Counted from the stretch's first letter, positions 45,912-58,979 are shown. The stretch is DNA of 64,000 nt from Triplophysa rosa (GCF_024868665.1 NC_079900.1:21722164-21786163); one strand, 5' to 3'. A program made the numbers and translations. The notes: a model not told the origin generated them from the sequence alone.

Positions 45912-46350
45912 AGGTGCTCTGTGTGATTTTTTTGGAGGATCTATTGACAGAAATGCAATATAATATACATAACTATGACCATGCTTCAGTTTTTGACGCC
46001 TTTGGAGTGAGAATGGGTTGCTTCAGAGGTGTATAAAGACCTTACATAATGAAACGTTATGTTTTTATTACCTTAGAATGAGCTATTTCTATCTACATAC
46101 ACCACGGGTCTCCTGACATGGAATTCATCGTGCTGTTTCTACAGTAGCCCTAACGGGACAAACTGCTTTACAGAGCGCATTTCGTAAATACGTTATCTCC
46201 TTCAGCAAAGGAGTCGAAAACTCGACAACATCTTAGTCCTGTGTCAGCCACCGTAGTGCTTCAAAAGGGAGGGGTGAGGAGTGGATTAAGCTGTTGGTTG
46301 CAATTTACAACCTCACCACTAGATGCAGCTAAAATTCATACACTGGACCT
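45912..46350. mobile_element. MITE with TTAA target duplication (piggyBac/Kolobok type)
   Basis: TTAA (45908-45911), then AGGTGCTCTGTGTG, ends with CATACACTGGACCT and TTAA (46351-46354). The ends are imperfect inverted repeats. TTAA target sites are characteristic of piggyBac and Kolobok elements. No coding capacity. Confidence 0.75.
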
Positions 46351-46561
46351 TTAAAGCCAATAAGTATGAGTATTGTGCATTTATTCATTATGAAACCATT
46401 ACATGTAACTATTATTGAAAATCCTTTATTGTCGACACACACTTTATTTGCTCGTTGCTGTCCTTCCGAAACCTCGGAGAAACCTGATCGGATTTGAAGG
46501 TACAGACATGTCGTAATATTTTAATTATGTGTGTTTTAGTTTCTCTAAAAAAGTTCAAAAT

Positions 46562-47476
46562 ATTAAAGGAATAGTGTCACGGTCCTGCCCTCTTGTTTCT
46601 GAATTTCTAGTCGTGTGGCAGGATCGGGACAGAGCCCTTAGGTTTTATGTGAGAAAGCCATGAGTTGTTTATGTTTTGACATCTCATGTGCTTTCTCGTG
46701 TCTCGTCATTGGCCCCGCCCCTCTCGTCTCCTGTATTGCTTCCCTTCCGTGTCTCTTTACCCTCACCTGTCCCTTGTTATCTCCCTTTGTTTGTCTTTCC
46801 CATAAAATGCCCTCATGTCTCTTTGTCCTGTGCTATTGGATTGTGCTATGTACCTTGTACTGCGTTCAGTGTACCTTGTTCGTGTCCTGATGCCATTGCC
46901 CGTGTGTCTATTTTCCTGCCTTATCCATAGACTGTGAGTTTTGTGTTTTTCCCTGCCTTGTTTTCATTTAAGACGTTTGGTCGTGTACCTAAGTTTAGTT
47001 TTCGCTGTCCTTGTTTTACGTTTTGTCCCCCTCGTGGGAAGTCTTTTGTTCAAGTTTTGTTTACCAGTTCTGTTCTCGTTTTGACACCCCCTCGTGGGTA
47101 TTTTGTTTGTTATTTGTTAAATAAAAGTCTTTTGTTAACCCCTTCACTGCCGCTGCCTGCATCTGGGTTCTTCTTCACCCCGACCGTGACAAGTAGTTCA
47201 CCCAAAAATAAACATTTTGTCATAATTTACTCACCCTCAGATTGTTCTAAATCTGTGTAATTGTCTTTGTTCTGATAAACACAAAGAAAGATATTGGGTG
47301 GAATGTTTGTAACCAAACAGATCACGCCCCCTATTGACTGCCATAGTAGGGAAAACGAATGGGAGTCAATTACATCTGTTTGGTTACTGACATTCTTCCA
47401 AATATCTTTCTCTGTGTATGGAACAACTTGAGGGTGAGTAAATGATGACATCATTTTTGGGTGAACTATCCCTTAA
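46562..47476. mobile_element. Angel-like MITE interrupted by a solo LTR
   Basis: The left tip ATTAAAGGAATAG is separated from its continuation TTCACCCAAAAATAAAC by the LTR. The second half ends GGGTGAACTATCCCTTAA at 47,475. The halves are complementary (CCAAACAGATCACGCCCC against GTCAATTACATCTGTTTGG), forming a long hairpin. A further fragment of such an element (TTTGGGTGAGGTATTCCTTT) follows at 47,477-47,545. Confidence 0.85.
46575..47191 (+). mobile_element. Solo LTR inside the Angel-like MITE
   Basis: It starts TGTCACGGTCCTGCC and ends CCGTGACA, with TTAAATAAAAGTC near the 3' end and a CATAAAA box near 46,801. Flanks AATAG and AGTAG match at four of five bases, consistent with a 5-bp target duplication. 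It is closely related in its first 60 bp to the LTRs at 14.8 kb. Confidence 0.87.
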
Positions 47477-47550
47477 TCATACTTGTGTGAGGGTGAAAAA
47501 ATTATGAGAGAAGTTTTATTTTTGGGTGAGGTATTCCTTTAAAATGAGAT

Positions 47551-47573
47551 ATAATAATAATAATAATAATAAT
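47551..47573 (+). repeat. (TAA)n microsatellite
   Basis: About eight ATA/TAA triplets, followed by a second short run at 47,580-47,595. Confidence 0.85.
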
Positions 47574-47599
47574 GGCTTAATAACAATAATAATAACTCT

Positions 47600-48792
47600 G
47601 ATGAATTACCTGCTTGTCTGTTCGCAGAATGATTATGTTTACGTTTTGATATGCCTATAAATGACCCTTTAGTAATTAAATGCCCCCTAACCTAATTGAA
47701 TTAGTCTTTAATTAATGTATGTAGGGAGCGGTCTGTAATGTTATTTTTGAGCTTTGCCTTTCTTATAGCCACACCCACACAACAGTCATTTTTTATCATG
47801 TGTATGCATCCACATAAACAAAGTATTTGTTTTTTCCAGCAGTGCAGCAGATTGATATTCACTACCAGACGGTTTTAATAGTTGTAATGTTTTCATCTTG
47901 TGTGTGCGCGTGCATGTCCACTCGGGGACAACAGCAGTAGTGCTAATGATATTAAGCCAGGGACAGATCTGCTCCATGTCTGCAGGACTGCCAGTCAGCT
48001 GGTCTGGCACCTCAACCACTCTCCACTAATCCCATCCTCCTCCCCACCAGAGACAGGAAGAGAAATCTAATAAATAAATGAGAGGATGCATGAGGAAAAA
48101 AATATATAAATTACGTCCTCGCTTCTCGTAAATCATGTTCCCAACTTCCAGTAGACAGGAGGGCGGAGCTTGAGAGACAGGAGGAAACATCACGAGAGAG
48201 AACGTGTGTGTTTGGGAGAGAGAGCGAGAGAGAGAGAATGTGTGTGTTTGAGAGAGTGCGGGAAGCGCTTCTATCTTTCCCTCAGCCCGGGCAGCTCTCA
48301 AGACTTGGCGTCGAGGTGTTTTTAATTGATTTTTGATTAGCCTGACATGGGGGGTGTCCATTAGCAGGGGAGGGATAAAACCAGAACGAGAGAGAGAGAG
48401 AGAGAATACACACACGAAGGCATAGATAGTTGCTTTTTTAAACATGTATAATACGTAGCATTGGGCCATTTCTTTCACTTTATCTCACGCAGTCCTTAAT
48501 TGGTGCTAATATTTTGCTTAATTAGTTGCAGTTAACCTGAAGTTCAAGGTACGCAGCAGCTGATGAAGAAGGTGAGAACTTCTGTCACACATCTTTCTGG
48601 TAATATTACCTCGCACACACTCGAGCAAACATTTGCAGGCTGCCACAGAGGTGAACCAATTCTTAATTAACCACACACACATTTAAAAATGACTTTTACA
48701 ACTCTATTTTCAATATACTGAGAATTATGATCTAGGTCATTCATTTTTCTACAAGCGGTTCAACTTTTTTTTTTAGATTTTTTTTAGATTTA
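47600..48792. other. Low-repeat DNA with homeodomain-type cores, candidate regulatory DNA
   Basis: 47,630-47,760 contains TAATTAAATG, CTAATTGAATTAG and TTTAATTAATG. 48,480-48,680 contains CTTAATTGGTG, GCTTAATTAG and TTCTTAATTAACC. 48,190-48,250 and 48,390-48,405 are GA microsatellites. The clusters resemble fish conserved non-coding elements, but conservation has not been tested. Confidence 0.3.
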
Positions 48793-49072
48793 GATTCAAT
48801 TTATTGTCATTGCACATGTACAAGTACAAGGCAACGAAATGTGACCTCTGCATTTAACCCATCCAGAGAGTAGTGAACACACGCACAGCAAGGGGTGAAC
48901 ACACGTACCCCCAGAGCAGTGGGCAGCTATCACTGCAGCGCCCGGGGAGCAAGTAGGGGTAAGGTGCCTTGCTCAAGGGCACCTCAGTTGTTACCCGCCG
49001 GCCCTGGGAATCGAACCGGCAACCTTCTGGTCATGAGTCCGACTCTCTAACCATTAGGCCACAACTGCCCCC
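48793..49072 (-). mobile_element. tRNA-derived SINE (copy 2)
   Basis: Same family and orientation as copy 1 at 17.5 kb, with a ~23-bp partial tandem duplication (CACACGCACAGCAAGGGGTG region) absent there. A and B boxes are intact (GGCCTAATGGTTAGAG; GGTTCGATTCC). CAGTTGTGGCC immediately beyond the head is an inverted copy of the head's own first bases, making a short hairpin at the boundary. Confidence 0.88.
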
Positions 49073-50308
49073 AGTTGTGGCCTTTTCCTTATATCCCCAC
49101 TGCTACAGTCTCATAATGCGTCCATTTGCACAGACACAAAATACTGCAGCTCGAAAACTGACAAACCGACACATTTCCAATGGGCGCAACACCAGTTCTT
49201 TGCTTTTATTTAGATTGATGCCGGACCCCTGTTTATGAGGTTCACTGGGTTTCCTTCAGTAGAAAAACAACTGCGAGGGAGTCGGGGGGAATCAGATACC
49301 GCGGTCATGCTACATTTGCCCTCGCAATGTATTTTAACTTGTAACTTTAAAAACCCATTTCTGCTTCCCTGACTTTTCATGTCTCATGATACATTCTACT
49401 CATCTGGCCAAATCAGCCAGTCCCAGCCCACTTAAATACAGACACTGACCTGCAAACGTAGACACATTCTTACGCACGTGCTAGTTCAGGCCTGCTGCGA
49501 TCTCCTAATGTGCAGCACGCAGGTGGGATCGCGCCCGTCGCGGGGAGCGTGTGCGGCACAGGATGAACGAAGTAATGGAGTGATGATGGCCGTAGAGCTG
49601 AGAGATTAGAGCATTTACTGCTTATGGACATGTGCTTTAGGGGGTCTCGCTTCTTCGCTAATTGTAGCTTATGACTAATTGATGTATTAGCGAAACATGT
49701 AGCAAGGTGCTTTTGAAGGGTTTAAGGGACACCCCGAGCTCGTTAGACCCTCATATTCCGGCCGGAACAGGTTGTTTGGAAAAATAAAAGAAATCGTTCA
49801 ATTGGCCAGATGAGGATGGCAATTAAGAAAGTGCATCATTTCTAAAATAAAAAGAAATTTCTTCTCATGTTGGCATAATTTACAGTGGTCTCCGATGCTT
49901 CGCTTCCAATTATTACTGATCCACAGCCATTCGCCACTTATGTTGCAACAGCACATAGAAGCAATGGGGAAAGGAGGAGATTACGAGGATCTGTCTAGGC
50001 TCATGTATGTAAGTGTTGCCTAATCTCCGCCGCAGCTGTCACAAGGTGAGTTATGAAGTCTGGACGTGTTCCTTGGGTACAAAGCAGATCGGAATCTGTT
50101 TTGTTGTACTTGACCCCGACAGCGGACAAATGTTTGTGAGACAGTGCTAAATCCAGCTTGTGATTATTCTCATCATGCACCACCAGCACAGGTTGATTCT
50201 CCAGCAGGCAGAGTTAATAGCTGGATTGTTTGACATGATGAGGTAAAGTAGGCCATTGTTGGGCTGAATGGATAGTGGAGAGGGGAAGCATTTAAAGCCA
50301 TCACTTAG
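49073..50308. other. Low-repeat DNA, candidate conserved non-coding block
   Basis: 49,490-50,290 is non-repetitive, balanced in composition and continuous up to the hAT MITE, with cores such as CTAATTGTAG, CCAATTATTACTG and GGCAATTAAG. It has no open frame with a domain. Regulatory function is inferred from texture only. Confidence 0.3.
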
Positions 50309-50791
50309 CAGTGTTGGGTAAGTTACTCTGAAAAAGTAATTAATTACTAGTTACTAATTACATATTCAATAGTGTAATTAGATTACTGTACAAATTACTC
50401 TCTACAAAAAGTATTTAGTTACTTATTACTAATTACTTTCTACATATCCTATCAACCTTGATCAAGGATAGGCATGAAAGGGCTCTTTTAATTCATTCAA
50501 ATAAATAATATTAAACTACATAAAATACTCTTGTTAACTGACCAAAGTATTACAAATGTGAGAATTATACATTAAAGCACGGATTTTAAAGTTAGACTTT
50601 GAATTTTGATGTCTATTCCACTATTGCACACACATACAGTATATTACACAAAGTATTTAGTTGAATTACATCAAAAGTAATTGTAATTAAATTACAGAAA
50701 AATAAGAGTAATCCCTTACTTTACTTTTTCAAGGGAAAAGTAATTAAATTACAGTAACTAATTACTTCGTAACTAGTTACACCCAACACTG
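50309..50791. mobile_element. hAT-type MITE with perfect 8-bp target duplication
   Basis: CAGTGTTGGG (50309-50318) and CCCAACACTG (50782-50791) are perfect terminal inverted repeats flanked by TCACTTAG on both sides (50301-50308, 50792-50799). The interior consists of repeated AGTTACT / GTAATTA motifs in inverted orientation. No coding capacity; it would depend on a hAT transposase in trans. Confidence 0.95.
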
Positions 50792-53700
50792 TCACTTAGG
50801 TTTGCCGTTTTCCATGCAGTCACTTCTAATGTGATTGTGATTGTGTGTCTAATGTCATTAATGTGATTCACCAGAACGAATCTTGCAGACTGAAATGAGT
50901 TGTATATCTGAAACTTACTTCTCTTTTTAATTCAAACAAATGTACTATGCAAAAATGGACAACTTTTCAAAACAAATAAATATATTCATTTTTATTTGAA
51001 CACTGCTTTTTACAGTAATAAGCACATTTACAGAAAATCACACCTTCATTTTTAGGTTCCTGGGGCTGGATTCACTACACTGTTCCTAAGATAAAATATA
51101 AGAACTTTCCTAAGGTAAATTCTAGGAAGTTCGCAAGAATGTTATTAAGTGCAATTTTTTGTCATTTTTCGTAAGAATAAAATGACAAGCGTTATCAATG
51201 ATTTTACTTGCCTGGTAAGAGGTGACAGTAAATTGTCTGTTCAATAAACTTTTTGTTTAACATTTGTGTAACAAGCACCTCGCAATTTCCCATTCTCATG
51301 TATAATGTGTTAAACGGCATCAACGATCGCATGTTAGCAAAAAATGTTGTATTTGTGTCATTTTGTGTATTACGACATCATAATATTTGTGACCCTGTTC
51401 AAAGTTTCAAGTCACTTGACCCAGAATAAATGTAAAAAAGCACTCTAATAATAAAGGCTAAATATTGGTATTGGTAAAGGATTGTATCAACATGATGATA
51501 TATGACAACATAATGTTAATAATATCATTTGGATTCTTCTAAAGTTTTTACTTCAGATAATCTTGAGAAAAAAGATGAGACTTGTCTTAAGAAGTTTAGG
51601 AAGCAATATAAAATATTTCGTATTGGCAATACAAAATATTCCAACCCCTGGTGAACAAGCCAAAGGCGACTGTGGCACGAAACCAGATTTAGTTTTGCGA
51701 GATTCCAAGCGTATTCTTGTCATCTTCATTTCGCATCCCACCACCCGATCCTTGATGTCTGCCTCATTTCTTGTCCTTCAGGTTTAAGGATGGTAGAATA
51801 TTTCCTGCAGGACCACATCGATCCCTCTAAAACCCTCTCCCCACTCCTCCCCAACCAATTTACCAGCAGTAAAACTAATATTGTCTTAATCAGATGCAAT
51901 TAGGGCTCCAAGTTAAGATCTCCTCCCAATTAAAACTCATTAGGCCCTTAATGACATTAGAGGGGGCTTGTGTTGCTGCTGCTCATTCAGGCAGCTCAGT
52001 GGCATGGTGTGGGTGTTGTCAGGCGAATCGGAGTGACCCTATGGACTGATGATTGCATACAGCACTGGCTCCTCACCAGCTCGTGGCAGCCAGTTAAGCC
52101 GCTGCTAGACTTTATAATTGGATGGGTGTTAGTGGAGACATGGAGCCATGGAGCCATGGAGCTGGGCTGTGAGTTCTCCCTCTCCTCCCTCTTCCTATAT
52201 TATATTTTACACACTCTTGCTTGCGTTTCCCGCAGAGACCACCTACACCGTTGTCTCCATCGGGTCTCTGTTTGTCCAATATTCGTTGCCTTGGCCTCTG
52301 TGTCTCATCCCCTAATATTGCATGCTTACTTTCCTCCACTCTCTGCTTTATGAGTTCATGGTGTACGTGAGAGCGAAGCGTGGCGCCATCTGTAGTTCAG
52401 AGTGCACAGCGTTTAGTTGCGGTGTATGTGGCGCTGTCCATGGTTCTGAAGATTCCAGCTATTGTTCTGGGGCAGTTCTCGGGAACCTATGGCTCTTTTC
52501 AAAAATCATGTGGCTCGCCAGGTATCTTACCCTTCACCAACATTTGACCGTTAAAAACATCATAATATCTATGAATATTTCAGGTTGTCCTGGCCAATAC
52601 ACGCATGCTGTGCTATGCCGGTATGTAAGTGTCTTGACCACCTACGAACCGAACTACAAAGCTATTAGCAAGACACTAGTTATGTTCGCTTTTATGAGGT
52701 GTTGCGCAGTGCGCAGACCGATCGGCATATGACATCGAAGTGGCGCGAGAGCAGAGCTCAGTGTGCTTTCGAAAGGCGGTACTCTGATGTCAGACATTCG
52801 CCAATCATGCAGCATTTCAAGAAGTAAAACATTGCAATGCAAAGTCAGAAGACACATATGCAGTATTTTGTGAGTATCAGTACTATGAACTGTAAACTGT
52901 AAGTTGTTTATAAGTCATGGAAATCATTTTTTAGAGGCCCAGATGTATGCACTGTTTCGTTTGTTTCACTGTTTTTGCCTTGTCTGTGGACATGTTCTCT
53001 TATCGAAGGCTAGAACAATTGATCCCCACAGGGACCATAAGTGAGACTGTGGACATAAATCAAGTTATAAGTATTGAAGACATTGAAAGATGTTATAGTT
53101 TTTGCAATGGCTCTTTTGCAAAAAATAAATTAACCAAAACTGGAAAAATGGCTCTTTGGTAAAAAAGGTCATTCGGTCACCGAAGCTCGTTAAGTATAAG
53201 CCGGTCTGCAACGTGATATCCCAGACACCATGATATTTTCAAACCTGTTTGATATTATCGGCAAGTGATCTCGTTGTGTGTGATACTGTGGAACTAATCC
53301 AGCAAATCACAGCGCAGAAGGTTTGCGTCAAATTAAAAACTGCTGGCATGCATTCATTAACAGTACAGAGCGTGTGAAATGGCTGGTATAACAGACATAA
53401 AGCTAATTGAAAATATCCTAAAACAACAAGTCTGTATAATAGAATATAGATATCCATTCCAGTGGATGGCATAAACGCACCAGCAAATCGTTAGTCATCC
53501 ACCATCAAACTAGAAGTGTTCACACTTTGTCTGCGTTGTGTTATGTAGTGTGCATGCTGCTACAACAACACGAAGATGAAGGATGACAAGAAACTTTGTG
53601 TAGTGTAAGCAGAATAGCAATGCAAGTAGTCTCACAGTCCCGTAGTGTCAGCCCGGCTTAAGGCTGCTTTTCAGTGTGGTCGCTGTCCTTGGTGCTGAAA

Positions 53701-56700
53701 AGACTTGGAGCGGTTGCTGAGCTGTCCGTGGTTCTGAAATCAGGCCTAAGCTTCTGGCAGCTTCAAAGAACTTGACTGTGTCGCTCTGTCTGGGGATGGA
53801 CACGAGTACTTGAGTACTTAGAAATGACAGCAATCAATTGAAAGACTGAAACAGTGTAACTTGAAAACATGTCACAACAAACAAAATGTAGTGACAGTTG
53901 TTCTCGAACATGACAACAAGCAATGGGAGTTTAATTTTCAGATTTTCAGATGTACCTTGTGGTTTGATTTATTTTTCACAATTGCTTGATTAAAAAAGTT
54001 TAAAATATGTACGCATGTGTACAAAGGCAGAACTAGCTCATCCCTGTCCATTTGACTTTTATCCGAATTGATTTGTATATCATCGTGTGCAGTGCCTGAG
54101 ATTTAAGCATTGGTGGTGTTAACGCCAGTTGAGCTACAGAAAATATTACTCATAATACTATACAGTAGGTGGAGCTGAGAATGCTCATAAGCACTTATGC
54201 ACCTTATCCTACAGATGAGAGACATGTCTTTGTAGTACTCATCTCGACTGCTCTTTTCATAAAGACTCATAATAACCAAGGTCATCTAGAATCTAAGACA
54301 GTTCAGCATGTAATTATGGGAGGAGGCGCTATTCCAAGCACTATTTCCTGCATTACAACCAACCCACTGCAGTTAACACACAATCCGTGAGTTTTCCCTG
54401 TTTTAATGTGACTAAGATTTTGCACCCGTGACATCCTCAATCCCATCTGAGTGATTGCGCTAACGCAGAAGGCTGTCAGATGAAGAGGGAGTTGTGGAAT
54501 ATGTGTGCTTGACACCAATCTGTGATAATTACCAGAGGGGCCGCCGTCTCTCCGCCTCCAGTTGCCTTCTGCTGTCAATCAACAAGTCATTTCAGATCAC
54601 AATTAAGTTACGGAAAAAGATACATGGGAGGCCAATGGGTATAATTGAAAATAATTGAGCATGCGGCGGATTTGTGGAGTCGCCTTCGCGGCGCTCTCCG
54701 GAGGAGAAGCGTTGGAGAGCCGCGAGGAGAGGTGACTGGAGAGAGTGTGCATAATGAATGCAACAAAGCCTCTGATTTGATCCTTTTCACCCGGGAGGAT
54801 ATCAGCAGCTTATCGGAATAATCACATGCCACATGTCTCAATGTTGCGCATGATGGAGGGGAAGTGGACCTTTGATCCCAAAACACAAAGACCTACAAGC
54901 AGCTAGCTAGCTCAGCAGCCTGGGGGCTTTTAGATGCAGAATTACAAGATGACGACAGTGAACAAATGCTTGGATGCTTCTAAGTGCATTCCATACACAA
55001 GGAAGCGATCATTTTATTTAAGCAACTTGGGGATAGATATACTGTATATATATAGATCCGCTTGAGCGTTTAAGCACGCAGGTGCTCTAGATACGTACTG
55101 TTCTTACTATAACTTCCCACCAATGCACACGCTTACACACTTCCTCCCCCCGTCCTCGAGAGCTACTTACCTTCTACTGCTTTTGAAAAAAGGAAAACAT
55201 TTCTCTGTGCAATTTGCATTTCCATATGCTGGCAGTGGCGCCAGGGAAAGTGGATAATTGGGCTGATGGGCAATGACGGTGAGAGAGGAATAGAGAGGGA
55301 TAGAGAGAAGACCGTCTGGAAAAAAGCTGCAGCCATTACTGGGCGGTTTTCTTTTTCCCCCACAACCACTCGTCATTTTGCCATCCTGCTCTCAACCACT
55401 TGTGTTCCTGAAAAGATTTACCTTGGCCCCCCATTTTCACTCTTCCTCTCAGTCAGCCCGTGCAACTGCCTCCCTCGGTCTCACTCTGGCGTACACACGG
55501 CTGCTCTGACTCGCTCTCATCCATATTCATCCAGCGTCTCTCTTGCTCCCTCTGTCACCCACAGCATGGCGTTAATACACCAATTAGCCCTGAGAGCAGA
55601 TAATGGACTATTTCATATTGCAAAGGAGAAAGAGAAACAGATAGATAGAGAGAGAAAGAGAAGGAGAGAGAGACAGGGAAACACTGCTTATGAAGATCCA
55701 CCTGTCAGATGAAGGGCATTCATGATCACTGATGCAAGAGGTCTTCAAGTGCTGTGGTAGTGCTTAAGGAAACCATCATGTGTGATTGTTTTTTGGGGGG
55801 GTCCTCACCTTTAACCCCCCCCCCAAGTGAGCTCTCACGGTCAGGTGGATGCTGCTCTTCTAAATCAATGTAGCCAATCTAATGAAATCTTTGCATTAAG
55901 GAGAGATAAAACATGACACGTTGAGATTTTCTCAGTCATCACAGTGTTCTTTTACTATGATAATGAATATAAGAAAGGTAAGAGCTTTTTGTAGATATTT
56001 CAGTGACCTTTGTAGCTTTGGGTTTTGTTGTAGATTGCTGAATAAAGAGGACGGGGTGTGTTAATTTGTAATTAGTGCTGCTCTCTAAGGCAAGCGTCAC
56101 TTCTATTTCTTAAGGTTAGAAATAGTTTGGTGGTTTGGTGGTTTTCAAATCCTTTAACTCATATCTATGTGCACTATGGATGCATGATACCTCAAGATAT
56201 ATGGCTGGTTGAGGAGAGGTGTGCCATTGTTTTTCGAAGCAATCTTAGTCTGTATTCACAAAAAATATTTTTCTCTTACCAGTAGGAGGTCTCCTAAGAG
56301 TTTCTAGCTGTAAACATATCTCTTAAGAACAGCTTTTACTGCAGAATTCAAACTGACCTTGATGCTATGGAAGACGCTGAAATACAAACACCTTATATTC
56401 AATGTATAAATACAATGTATGCAAACACGAATTTGACATCATAGTGATGTTTTTAAAAGATTTTTTCGTTTTTTTGCACAGTAAAATGATCTATAATTAC
56501 TGTAAATACAATTTTGACGCTAAAAATGACAATATGACATTTTAAACTCAATCCAATACTTTCCCCTAGATGTAAATTGCTTTGGATAATTAATTGACCT
56601 TGTGATTAAACACCCCCCACAATAAAACTATTACTCATTCGAATTTTTTAACAGGTATGTGTAATGTTGCTATTTCTCACACAGTGCTAAAATAATAAAG

Positions 56701-58979
56701 TAATAGGAAAATAATTTGGAAAATGATTCATTTTTATTCAGTTGCCTCTCATCAACTTGATTAAGTGTAAAGTGTAAAGGACCTTGCAACTCAGAAGATA
56801 CAGTACATTTTTAAAGGTCAGTGTCTTTATAAAACTCCAGTAATTGTAATATGAATTGACAACAGGGCTCTTGCTTCAGATCGTCAGTTGCTAACTTAAG
56901 GGAGGACTTCTAAGCTGTTATGGGTTTAGGGGCTACTTTTAGCGTTAAAATGCGTCATTAATTATTCTTAGATGAATTTTGTATGAGGCCTTACATTAGG
57001 AGTGACACGCTCTTAATTTTTAAGTCCGACTGAAACGGCTTCTGCAATGATGGTAAAATGTAGTGATTTTATCCTTTGGGAGTTGATTGGGTTGTTTAAA
57101 GTTGGAAGCTTGGCCATTAGACAGTCAATATACAGTAGTCCCACCCTCACGACCAGATATACGTCATTCAGAGAAGAGATCATGTCTTTATAAAGAGGAC
57201 GGCATATGAGTTTTAAACAAAACTGAAGCGCGGATAAACAATTAATAATAAACACTGCAATACTCAATAAAGAAACTTTGATTTCATTGTGATGAAACAT
57301 GGAAATGCATGATTTTTTTAATATGGGTTCTGATTTACAGCCACCACACCTCAGAACTTGACCTGTTCGCAGATTTCTGAATTTGTAAACACTGAGCTGA
57401 ACATCAGCTCCTGTGCTCAAAGTTCCATTAGTGCTTGACTTATTTGCCGAATTCAAATAGCATCTGTTTGCGAGTAGTTGTATATCAGTAATGTGTGCGT
57501 TTTAACTTTATTTGACAGAAATGCAAGCATTTAAATGAAACTCACATCTATTTGTGGGGCAGTGCTCTGGGACTGAGAAGATTCAGAGTGAAATAAACCT
57601 ACAGTATGATATTTTTTCCACAGCCACTCTTTGTGAGAAGAGAGATCACATAATCACACATTTTTGGAGGTGCTGACAGCTGAGTTAATCACAGATTTAT
57701 TTCAGGGGAACTGAGATGAAAGATGAGGGGGGTGAAGCCTAAATAGGGTCTAGCAACAATTGTGTCGAGGTCACTACTTTTCTAAATGGAAGAGGAGATG
57801 GAGAGAAAGAGTGAGCACAAATTCACCAAAATCTATCATATTTATTGATTCTATTTTGAAGCTAACTAAATGGTTCAGTGTTGAATTTCTGTCCCGAAAC
57901 ATTTATAAAAGGCCATCGGGAACTAAGGTTATGATTGAGTAAACCACAGTATGTGACATGTTTTAACTAAGTACTGTAGATTCAACTAAGCGTGTTAGGC
58001 TTTAGTGCATCCTGGCCGTGTTCAAAACCCAGTGGTCAAATCAACTGGATTGACAGTTGTCAACATGCTTTGGATGGGATTGCATGGGTAAATGTAGAAA
58101 TGCTACATTGCAGCAATTGTTAAAACGTTATTTTATGCATTTAAGCAAGATGAGAAAATGGGGAGTTGTTTTATGACCTTTGGTTACAGTGTAAACTCAT
58201 TTCGCTGGTTTAAAGACTGACATACTTTGTGGAAGAATGTTGCTTTGATCAGAAAGTAACAACAATGGAGGTACTACAGTTAATTTTATCTTCAGCATTA
58301 AGTGTTACTGTACATTTGGGAAAAATGTGTAAACGGTGTGACAACTAACCCCACTCTCCTCAGTGTGTGATGAGGGTAAAGGAAAACAGAGAGGACATAA
58401 ATGAAATCCTGAGAAATCATAAACAGTCTGATCACATCATGTTGCAGGTCTCTTATCACAGAAAAAGGGTCGGTTTGTCCAGGAGTACCCGAAAGTAATT
58501 TGGTAATGAAAAGAAAATATATCCTGTTCACTTTGAGCCAGTTTCTCCGATTTGACAGTTAATGCGATCGTGACTGCCCTTCAAGTAGACCTCTAACCAC
58601 ATCCCTTAAGGTCAACACTGAATATTAACGAAATGTCACAGAGGACACTGGCATGAGCCAACTGTAATTGGTCTCTCTCTCACTCTCACTATGTCTTGCA
58701 CTCTCTTTCTCTCCGTGTATTATATAGAATAAGTATTGATAACTTTACAGTACACATGTTAATATTATCCGAAAACATGGAGTAGCATGTAGTATTACCG
58801 TAAGCCTAAATATTACATAACCACAAACGTGTATGTCTTGTTCATAGTAGTTTGTTGCACTGTGAACTGCAGTCTTGGAAAGTCATGAAAAATGATTGTC
58901 CCATAAAAGTCCTAAAACGTCAGATAAAAAGTTATGAGGAAATCAGTTTGCTCCTCTATATGTCTAGACCGAACATAGA
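50792..58979. other. Mostly low-repeat non-coding DNA with candidate regulatory blocks
   Basis: No coding exon is recognised; frames of 127-148 codons (51970-52353, 52322-52732, 55266-55712, 57013-57456) lack domains. Blocks resembling conserved elements: 51,880-52,010 (GCAATTAGGG, CCCAATTAAAACTCATTAGG), 54,430-54,800 (GATAATTACC, GTCAATCAAC, CACAATTAAG) and 55,560-55,640 (CGTTAATACACCAATTAGCC). An octamer ATTTGCAT lies at about 55,213. GGATTCACTACACTG near 51,068 may begin a decayed DNA element. A GA tract lies at 55,620-55,680. Confidence 0.3.
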
